From NCBI GenBank assembly GCA_021832495.1, contig JAKBKR010000020.1, positions 1 to 12,678 of the forward strand: 12,678 nucleotides of DNA. Direction: 5' to 3'. The stretch comes from a bacterium (lineage in GTDB: Archaea; Thermoplasmatota; Thermoplasmata; Lutacidiplasmatales; UBA184). A program made the translations under genes and the position numbers. The number at the start of each line of letters is the position of its first letter. Position 1 is the first letter of the stretch. The notes under the pieces are model-generated. The model was not told where the DNA came from, did not search any database, and saw nothing but the letters and a program-made list of their open reading frames with translations. Positions 1-6,210 of this stretch are shown one piece after another.

Positions 1-2964
1 GCCCCGGCCGACGGACTTTACCCCCCCTACATCGTCTCGAACGAGCTCGGGCTGGCCCAAGAGTACGGTCTCGCCGACAACTACTACACCGACTTCGCCG
101 GCCCGACCTTGCCCAACCGGTTCTACTACTACGCCATCACCTCGGGTCCCGTCACCGGAGATGCCAATCCCCCCGGAAACGTGGTCTCCTTCCCCAGCCT
201 TCCTGCGATGCTCCAACAGAACGGCATCTCCTGGACCTCGTTCGACGGGAACTACAACGAGTACCCCGGTGCCCCGTGCTTCTATGTCTCTTTGTTCCCC
301 ACTTGCCCAAGCTGGTACTTCAGCTTCCCTACGAGTTCGCTCCAGCTCTCCCAACTCTCTCCTATCCTCTACTTCAACTGGATCCAGAACGAGTACAATC
401 AGAACGGGTCCATCCCCCAGGTCCAGTACTACAACAACATCTACGGGGACATCTCTTCTGGCACGCTGCCCAGCGTCTCCTGGTTCACCTCCGACTGGAT
501 CTGTTGCACGGAACACCCCGATGACTCTGCATTCCAGTTCATCGGCGGCAATGTCTCCCAGGGCCAGCAATCCTTCCTCACCTTGGTGCAGGCGGTCGAG
601 GACAGCCCATATTGGAACAACACGGCCATCTTCCTCACCTATGACGAGGGAGGCGGGTTCTTCGATCACAACCCAAGCCCCCGCGCCACCCCGCTCGGCA
701 CCGGGCTCCGGGTCCCCCTCATTGTCATCTCCCCGTACTCCCGCGAGGGGTACGTCTCGCACGCGTTCTACACCCCGAGTTCCCTCCTGCACTTCATCGA
801 GTGGAACTGGAACCTGCCCTCCTTGGGCGCCCTGGACAATAACTCTAACCTTCCGCTCGACTTCTTCAACTTCAGTGCGCCGCCCCGTCCCCCCCTTCCC
901 TCGTTCGTCTATGGTTCGAGCGACCTGACGGGGCAATTCCCGTGGAACTACACCCAGCCCGTCCCACTGGGAGATACGGGCACCTACCAGCCCGCCCTGG
1001 TCACTACAAAGCAGGTGAACTGGGCCTTCCAGACATCGAACTCGCTCCTCTCGGCCCCGGATCTCTCCGGCACCACGGTCTTCATCTGTGGGATGGACGG
1101 TACCTTGCGCGCGTTCGAACCGGTGACGGGGGCGGAACTGTGGTCGCGCCCTCTCGGTTCGGGGTGCCGCTCCAGCCCCACTTCCCTACCGGGCGGCGGG
1201 ATCGCCGTGACCACGCTCCTCGGCAACGTTATGGCATTCAACGGGAGCGGAACACCCCTTTGGAACCTTTCCCTCGGCGCCCCCATGTACGGGAACCTCA
1301 CCCCGGTGGGAAGCACCCTTTACGGTACACTCCAGAACGGGACCGTCTTTGCCGTGAACGGAACGACGGGGACCCTCTTGTGGGAGAAGCACGTGACCAA
1401 CGCCGCTATCTATGCTTCCCCGGTCTATGATCCCCTGTCCCGCACGCTCCTCCTGAGCGCCACCACGGACGGCGTTGTGGATGTGAACCTCACCGGGGCA
1501 CCGCTCTGGACCGCCGGCATCCCGGGAGGTGTCAGCGTCGACGGGGCTCTCTGTGGGGCGGACTACTACGTGACCACACCCGGTTTCGGCTTCTTTGGTG
1601 GGCCTCCGGGTGGGCTCTACCCCATCTCTGCGGTGACCGGCACCGTGGGAAACCCCGCTCCCCTCAATCATTCTATGGCCACACCGCTCTGCGTAGGGAA
1701 CACGCTCTACGTTGGGGACAACGCAACGTTCCGGGCGTACTCTCTCCCTAATCTTGCTCCCCTTTGGAACGCGTCCATCCTCGGTGAGGCGGCGGGCACT
1801 CCGTCCCTGGTGGGAGACACCGTCGCCGTCGATACCCAGGGCGGTGACCTGTACCTGTTCCCGGTAGGGGGCGGCACCCCCTCCGTGGTTCTGGCCTCCC
1901 GCTCTTCGATGTTCGGTTCGGTGCTCTCCCTGCCTTCCGGACAGTACTTCACCGCGGAGGATGGGAACCTCTATGCCCGCGTCACCGGGGGCGAGGTCCG
2001 GGTCCACGTTTCCCCCGCGAACGCCACCGTCCGCTTCGACGGTGCTCCCGTTCGCCTTACCGGGGGCGATGGGAGGATCCTTGCCTCCGCCGGTACGCAT
2101 GCGTTGAACGCGACCTTACCGGGGTACATCCCGCTCAATACAACAGTGCAGGTCTCCGCAGACCAGATCTCGACCGTGAACCTCACCCTTTCTGCGCTGC
2201 CACTCCCCCCGGTCATCACGGCCTTCAATGCGAGCCCGGACCCCATGTACCTCGGGGACACCCTTTCCTTCCAGGTCTCGGTGAAGGCCGGGGCCCCGCC
2301 CTATGCCTACACCTACACCGGGCTCCCGGTCGGATGCTCGTCGGAGAACACCAGCGCGCTCAGCTGCCTTCCGACCACCGTGGGTAACTCTTCGGTGCGG
2401 ATCACCGTGCGGGACCTCTACGGCCGCTCCGCCACCGCCATCACGAACGTCGAAGTTCAGAACGTGCCACCCCCGAGCCTAGCCATCGCCTCGCTCTCGG
2501 CAGTTCCGAACCCTGTTACCCTTGGAGGAAGCACGATGATCACGGTGGACGCCCAGGGGGGTACGCTCCCCTACCAGTACCGATATACAGGACTCCCCAC
2601 CGGGTGCTACTCCCAAGATTCAGCCACGGTCAGTTGTACGCCGACCCAGGCGGGGAACTTCCAGGTGTCGATCGTCGTCACCGACTCCCAAGGGGTCTCT
2701 GTAGCGGCCTCGCTCACGCTCTCGGTCTTGAGCGGACCCACGACGTCCGGGTGGTTCACGGGCGGGACCCCGCTCTTCCTCCTCCTCGTGCTCATCGTCG
2801 TCGCGGCGGCCGTGGTTCTGGTCCTGTTCGCCCGTCGGAAGCGTGTCTCCCCGACACCCCGGGATCCCCCGCCACCGCCCCCACCATTCGCGGCAGGTCC
2901 GGCGCCGGGAGAATGGGTCCAAACCTCCGCCGGCAATGGTGGAGCCGGTCCCTCCGAGGATTGA
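1..2964 (+). CDS. Membrane-anchored surface phosphoesterase (AcpA/phospholipase C family) with PQQ-like propeller, PEGA and Ig-like domains; 5' end missing
   Basis: The reading frame is open from the first base, so the start lies upstream; 987 residues are visible. Residues 1-300 match the C-terminal half of the phosphoesterase family (acid phosphatase AcpA, phospholipase C). They show the GPTLPNR stretch (about 34-40), EHPDD (about 171-175) and the metal-site motif TYDEGGGFFDH (213-223), followed by GLRVPLIVISP. The usual N-terminal ENRSFDHY-like motif would be outside the window. Residues about 315-660 form a PQQ-like beta-propeller with repeated 'GTLRAF..VTGAELW' blades, about 663-733 a PEGA domain, and about 736-911 two Ig-like repeats. 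A hydrophobic helix (about 925-943) is followed by ARRKR and a proline-rich tail. About twenty N-x-S/T sequons precede the helix. I infer an extracellular, probably N-glycosylated enzyme held by a C-terminal anchor, hydrolysing phosphate esters or phospholipids. The substrate is unknown, and the propeller more likely binds protein or glycan than PQQ cofactor. Confidence 0.9.
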   Translation, partial: APADGLYPPYIVSNELGLAQEYGLADNYYTDFAGPTLPNRFYYYAITSGPVTGDANPPGNVVSFPSLPAMLQQNGISWTSFDGNYNEYPGAPCFYVSLFPTCPSWYFSFPTSSLQLSQLSPILYFNWIQNEYNQNGSIPQVQYYNNIYGDISSGTLPSVSWFTSDWICCTEHPDDSAFQFIGGNVSQGQQSFLTLVQAVEDSPYWNNTAIFLTYDEGGGFFDHNPSPRATPLGTGLRVPLIVISPYSREGYVSHAFYTPSSLLHFIEWNWNLPSLGALDNNSNLPLDFFNFSAPPRPPLPSFVYGSSDLTGQFPWNYTQPVPLGDTGTYQPALVTTKQVNWAFQTSNSLLSAPDLSGTTVFICGMDGTLRAFEPVTGAELWSRPLGSGCRSSPTSLPGGGIAVTTLLGNVMAFNGSGTPLWNLSLGAPMYGNLTPVGSTLYGTLQNGTVFAVNGTTGTLLWEKHVTNAAIYASPVYDPLSRTLLLSATTDGVVDVNLTGAPLWTAGIPGGVSVDGALCGADYYVTTPGFGFFGGPPGGLYPISAVTGTVGNPAPLNHSMATPLCVGNTLYVGDNATFRAYSLPNLAPLWNASILGEAAGTPSLVGDTVAVDTQGGDLYLFPVGGGTPSVVLASRSSMFGSVLSLPSGQYFTAEDGNLYARVTGGEVRVHVSPANATVRFDGAPVRLTGGDGRILASAGTHALNATLPGYIPLNTTVQVSADQISTVNLTLSALPLPPVITAFNASPDPMYLGDTLSFQVSVKAGAPPYAYTYTGLPVGCSSENTSALSCLPTTVGNSSVRITVRDLYGRSATAITNVEVQNVPPPSLAIASLSAVPNPVTLGGSTMITVDAQGGTLPYQYRYTGLPTGCYSQDSATVSCTPTQAGNFQVSIVVTDSQGVSVAASLTLSVLSGPTTSGWFTGGTPLFLLLVLIVVAAAVVLVLFARRKRVSPTPRDPPPPPPPFAAGPAPGEWVQTSAGNGGAGPSED
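2206..2733 (+). repeat. Two tandem Ig-like repeats with conserved cysteine pairs
   Basis: Within the surface phosphoesterase, two units of about 85-90 residues resemble each other closely. Each begins with a 'PxPxxLG' turn, contains 'PYxYxYTGLPxGC', has a second cysteine 10 residues after the first (GCSSENTSALSC and GCYSQDSATVSC), and ends with a 'VxDxxGxS' strand. The paired cysteines at matching places suggest a disulfide in each unit, which fits an extracellular location. They lie between the PEGA domain and the membrane helix and probably act as a stalk. Confidence 0.75.
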
Positions 2965-2970
2965 TATTTT
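2962..2970 (+). promoter_or_regulatory. TATA-like box for the MaoC operon
   Basis: The AT-rich run TGATATTTT stands out in GC-rich surroundings and overlaps the stop codon of the upstream gene. Its centre is about 24 bases before the ATG at 2990, the spacing expected for a leaderless archaeal transcript. No Shine-Dalgarno sequence precedes that ATG. Confidence 0.5.
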
Positions 2971-2989
2971 CCGGCGGTTCGAGACTTCA

Positions 2990-3445
2990 ATGTACTTTGA
3001 GGATGTTCACGAGGGGGAGGTTTTTGAGTCTCCCCCCAAGCGGGTGACCCAAGACGATGTCGAACGGTTCGCCTCTCTGACCGGGGACCGGAACCCCATC
3101 CACTTGGATGAGGACTACGCCAAAGGAACCCCCTTCGGGCGGCGCATCGCCCATGGGATGTTGACCCTCTCCCTCGGCCTGGGACAATGGTCCTCGGCCG
3201 GGATCGCCAACGACTCGCTCGTGGCCCTCGTCGAGCTCCGGGACGTGCGATTCCTCCTCCCGGTCTTCCCCGGGGATACCGTGCAGCTCAAGAGCCGACT
3301 GGACGAGAAGCGTGCCCTACGTTCGAAACCCGATTCAGGTCTGGCGGTCTACGAGCACACCCTCTGGAACGGGAAGGGAGAGGTCGTGCTGCAATACCGC
3401 ATCACCATCCTGCTTAAGAGGCGTGATCCGCTCCCAGCGGCCTGA
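2990..3445 (+). CDS. MaoC-like (R)-specific enoyl-CoA hydratase
   Basis: This 151-residue protein has a single hot-dog fold of the MaoC dehydratase family. The hydratase motif GDRNPIHLD at residues 32-40 supplies the probable catalytic Asp33 and His38, and RRIAHGML at 51-58 is the usual second signature. Single-domain (R)-hydratases of this type are normally 135-160 residues long. They add water to trans-2-enoyl-CoA to give (R)-3-hydroxyacyl-CoA in the cytoplasm. The frame extends upstream to 2843, but the ATG at 2990 gives the typical 'MYFEDVxEGE' N-terminus and sits correctly behind a TATA-like box, so I chose it. It is the first gene of a tight operon; a 3-hydroxyacyl-CoA dehydrogenase lies two genes downstream, which supports a role in acyl-CoA metabolism. 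The acyl chain length is unknown. Confidence 0.88.
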   Translation: MYFEDVHEGEVFESPPKRVTQDDVERFASLTGDRNPIHLDEDYAKGTPFGRRIAHGMLTLSLGLGQWSSAGIANDSLVALVELRDVRFLLPVFPGDTVQLKSRLDEKRALRSKPDSGLAVYEHTLWNGKGEVVLQYRITILLKRRDPLPAA

Positions 3446-3449
3446 TCCG

Positions 3450-4418
3450 ATGCTTCCGTCCTCCTCAGATCACTCGGGGTCGTCCCGGTGCTCCCGCTCC
3501 CAATGCGGGGAACCTTCCGTGATCGACCTTCCCTATGCCGGGGAGCACCTTTGCCGGAGACATTTTATCCACTTCACCGAGGAGCGGTTCCGGCGGGAGC
3601 TCCATCGCCAGGCGGCGGGCCTCAAGGGGGGCACGTTGGCGGTCGGGGTCTCGGGCGGAAAGGATTCGGCAGTGCTCCTGACGCTGCTCCATCGTTTCCT
3701 CGGGAAGCGGCAGAACATCCGGCTGGTCGCCCTGACGATCGATGAGGGGATCGCCGGGTATCGGTCCGCGACCCTCCGCCAGGCCGAAGCGTTGACCCAG
3801 CGCTTGGGCATCGAGCACCAGGTCCGGAGCTTCCCGGAAGAGCTCGGGACCTCCACGGACGAAACCGCCCTCCGGCTTCCGACCCTCGCTCCCTGCACGT
3901 TCTGTGGCGTCTGGCGGCGGACCCTCCTGAACCAAGCCGCCCGCGAGCTCGACGCGGTCCGCCTGGCCATGGGGTTCAACCTCGACGACCTTGCCCAGAC
4001 CGTGCTGATGAACCTCGCCCGCGGGGAACCGGCCCGCTTGCTCCAGATGGCCCCCCATGTCCGGGTCACGGCGGGGCTCGTCCCCCGCATTGCTCCCCTC
4101 GCCCAGGTCCCAGAACGCGAGGTCTTCCTGTATGCCCGGCTCCGGGGGATCCCGTTCGACCACTCCGAGTGTCCGCACTCTCACCGCGCCGTCCGGAACG
4201 TTTACCGGAACGCCGTGTGGATGCTCGAGGAGGCGGTTCCCGGTTCCCGGCATGCGCTGTTGCGGACCCGGGAAAAGCTCTTGCGCGCCCTCGACCTCGC
4301 CTTTCCCCCCGAAGAGCTCCCCCGCTGCACCCTCTGCGGTGAACCTTCCTCCGGTGGTCTGTGCCGGGCGTGCGCCCTCAGGAAACATCTTATGGGAGAG
4401 GAGGCTGCCCGCAGTTGA
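3450..4418 (+). CDS. tRNA 2-thiolation enzyme, TtuA/CTU1/NcsA family
   Basis: The 322-residue protein has the full layout of the TtuA/CTU1 family. An N-terminal zinc-finger-like region (C14, C19, C35, H38) comes first. The PP-loop SGGKDS at 68-73, which binds ATP and adenylates the tRNA uridine, follows. C149 and C152 (PCTFC) with C241 (ECPHS) match the three cysteines that hold a [4Fe-4S] cluster in TtuA. A C-terminal zinc finger has C293, C296, C305 and C308. Family members use sulfur from a ubiquitin-like carrier or free sulfide to make 2-thiouridine at U34 or U54 of tRNA; I cannot tell which position applies here. The ATG lies 4 nt after the MaoC stop, and upstream in-frame codons run inside MaoC. 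The first finger has CX4C instead of the usual CX2C. Confidence 0.9.
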   Translation: MLPSSSDHSGSSRCSRSQCGEPSVIDLPYAGEHLCRRHFIHFTEERFRRELHRQAAGLKGGTLAVGVSGGKDSAVLLTLLHRFLGKRQNIRLVALTIDEGIAGYRSATLRQAEALTQRLGIEHQVRSFPEELGTSTDETALRLPTLAPCTFCGVWRRTLLNQAARELDAVRLAMGFNLDDLAQTVLMNLARGEPARLLQMAPHVRVTAGLVPRIAPLAQVPEREVFLYARLRGIPFDHSECPHSHRAVRNVYRNAVWMLEEAVPGSRHALLRTREKLLRALDLAFPPEELPRCTLCGEPSSGGLCRACALRKHLMGEEAARS

Positions 4419-5287
4419 TGGCTCCCGAAACCGCTCCTCCTATCGAAAGCCTGTTCATAGTCGGGTCAGGCATCATGGGCTCGGGCATCGCCGCCGTGGC
4501 GCTCGCCAAGGGGCTTCGCGTCCATCTCTACGATGTGAAGGACACCTATCTCGACAAGGGGATGGCCACGGTGCAAAAGCATCTCCAGAAGATGGCCACC
4601 CGCGGAGGGATCCCCGCCGACCAGGTCGACAAGGCCTTCTCACGCTTACTGCCGACCCTGAACCTCGAGGATGCCGGAACGTGCGACTTTGTCATCGAAG
4701 CCGCTCCCGAGGTGCTCGAGACGAAGAAGGAGATCTTCCACCGGCTCGATGCCATCGCGCCGTCCCATGCTATCCTAGGGACGAACACCTCCTCGCTCTC
4801 GATCACGCTCATCGCCTCCGTGGTCCGGGACCCGGGCCGGGTCGTCGGCATCCACTTCTTCAACCCCGTCCCCGCGATGGAGCTTGTGGAGCTGATCGCC
4901 GGGGGCCGGACCCGGCCCGAGACCCTCGAGCGGGCGCGGCAGCTCTCGACCCTCCTCGGGAAGACCGTCACGGCAAGCCGGGACTTTCCGGGCTTCATCA
5001 CCACCCGGTCCATCGGGGTCCTCATCAACGAGGCCGTTTGGATGCTCCACGAGGGGGTCGCGAGCCGGGAGGACATCGACACCGCCCACAAGCTCGGGTT
5101 CCATCATCCGATGGGCCCTCTGGAGCTTGCCGATCTCGTGGGCCTCGACACGGCGCTAGCGATCCTCGAGCGGCTCTACACCGGGTTCCGGGACCCGAAG
5201 TACCGTGCGTGTCCCCTCCTCGTCCAGATGGTCGAGGCGGGTAAGCTCGGTCGCAAGAGTGGGGAAGGGTTCTACTCTTACCGCTGA
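4418..5287 (+). CDS. 3-hydroxyacyl-CoA (3-hydroxybutyryl-CoA) dehydrogenase, NAD-dependent
   Basis: This 289-residue enzyme matches the stand-alone 3-hydroxyacyl-CoA dehydrogenases, usually about 280-295 residues. The NAD-binding fold opens with VGSGIMGSGIA at 15-25, and D39 follows the second strand. TNTSSL at 122-127, GIHFFNPVPAMELVE at 144-158 (catalytic His146 and Glu158) and the C-terminal HPMGPLELADLVGLD are all in place. It ends in the family signature GRKSGEGFYSY. It oxidises (S)-3-hydroxyacyl-CoA to 3-ketoacyl-CoA, or the reverse, in the cytoplasm. The Asn usual in 'GFxxNR' is a threonine (T196 in GFITTR), a variant I believe occurs in other members. Its ATG shares one base with the stop of the thiolase gene (TGATG), so translation is probably coupled. 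GAGGAGG at 4397-4403 is a possible, rather distant, ribosome-binding site. Confidence 0.92.
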   Translation: MAPETAPPIESLFIVGSGIMGSGIAAVALAKGLRVHLYDVKDTYLDKGMATVQKHLQKMATRGGIPADQVDKAFSRLLPTLNLEDAGTCDFVIEAAPEVLETKKEIFHRLDAIAPSHAILGTNTSSLSITLIASVVRDPGRVVGIHFFNPVPAMELVELIAGGRTRPETLERARQLSTLLGKTVTASRDFPGFITTRSIGVLINEAVWMLHEGVASREDIDTAHKLGFHHPMGPLELADLVGLDTALAILERLYTGFRDPKYRACPLLVQMVEAGKLGRKSGEGFYSYR

Positions 5288-5290
5288 CCC

Positions 5291-6097
5291 ATGGACGAGT
5301 ACACCGTACTGTTCCTGATCATCCTCATCTCGTTCCTTCCGTCCATCGGGTACCTGGCCTGGGTCCGGAAGACCGAGCGCTATAGCGAGGAGGGCTGGGG
5401 CCCGCTCCTGAAGGCCTTCCTCTTCGGTGCGCTCATCAGCACGTTCATCTCCGCCCTCCTCGAGGGCGTCTTCCTCGCCATCTTCTCCCAGGTGCTGCAG
5501 CCGGATGTCGGGGTCCTCCCGAAGAGCTCCACCTTCGCGTTCCTCGTCCTGGCGATCGTGATCGCCCCCATCATCGAGGAGGGATTCAAAGGGGTCGGGG
5601 TGTATTCGATGCGAAGCAATTTCCGCTTCGTGGCGGACGGGCTCGTCTTCGGGGCCGCCGTCGGCTTCGGGTTCGGGTTCGTGGAGAACACCCTCTACGG
5701 GCTGAGCGCCTTCGACCAGTACGGGATCGCCTCGGCCATCATCACGCTGCTCATCCGGTCCGTCTCAAGCGTCCTTCTCCACGGCAGCGCAACGGCCATG
5801 ACCGGCTTCGGGGTGGCCGAGAACGCCCTGCATGAGGGCCGAGGCCATGTCCTCGCCGGGTACTACCTCCTTGCCGTCCTCATGCACGCCTCCTTCAACC
5901 TCATCGCATCGCTTCCGCTCATCCTCCCCGCCGACTGGACCTCGCTCATGGGGGCTGAGGTCCTGAGCCTGGTCTCCCTGGGGGCAGCCATTGCCTTCGC
6001 CGTCTATGCGTTCGGTCACATCCGGGACAAGATCACCGAGCTGCAGTACACGGCGTTGACCCGGTATCCTTCGATGCGTCCGGCCCGCAATCGGTGA
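5291..6097 (+). CDS. PrsW-like intramembrane metalloprotease
   Basis: The 268-residue protein is largely hydrophobic, with about seven or eight predicted membrane segments. The PrsW/CPBP superfamily motifs appear in order: APIIEEGFKG (Glu96, Glu97), DGLVFGAAVGFGFGFVEN (Glu132), the HGSATA segment (His164) and MHASFN (His199). These residues form the putative metal site inside the membrane. PrsW of Bacillus cleaves an anti-sigma factor; archaeal members have no proven substrate, so I claim the family only. The ATG is 3 nt after the dehydrogenase stop, making this the last gene of the four-gene operon. A 113-nt gap then precedes the next gene. Nothing links it to its acyl-CoA neighbours beyond co-transcription; sensing or remodelling of the membrane is one possibility. 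Confidence 0.85.
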   Translation: MDEYTVLFLIILISFLPSIGYLAWVRKTERYSEEGWGPLLKAFLFGALISTFISALLEGVFLAIFSQVLQPDVGVLPKSSTFAFLVLAIVIAPIIEEGFKGVGVYSMRSNFRFVADGLVFGAAVGFGFGFVENTLYGLSAFDQYGIASAIITLLIRSVSSVLLHGSATAMTGFGVAENALHEGRGHVLAGYYLLAVLMHASFNLIASLPLILPADWTSLMGAEVLSLVSLGAAIAFAVYAFGHIRDKITELQYTALTRYPSMRPARNR

Positions 6098-6210
6098 AGC
6101 GAACCCGAACCTAGGGTCTGCCGCGGGCACGGAGGCCCGACGGGACTCCACGGAAGGAGAGAAAGCAAAAGGTTCATGTTCTGTCATGGCTTAGCAAGTA
6201 TGATCATCGG
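6098..6210 (+). promoter_or_regulatory. Intergenic region, probable promoter of the fusion gene
   Basis: This gap holds the only likely promoter for the long downstream gene. Its most A-rich part is GAAAGCAAAAGG (6162-6173), which could act as a weak TATA region with transcription starting near 6190-6195. There is no clear TATA box and no Shine-Dalgarno sequence directly before the ATG at 6211. I see no hairpin followed by a T-tract that would mark termination of the PrsW operon. Confidence 0.3.

Noticed and set aside
1186..2100. Open frame of 304 residues on the minus strand inside the propeller region
   Set aside because: It is antisense to clear PQQ-like blades and has no recognisable features.
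4057..5244. Open frame of 395 residues on the plus strand across the thiolase and dehydrogenase genes
   Set aside because: It spans two genes with strong family motifs in another frame and reads as Arg/Pro/Gly-rich noise.
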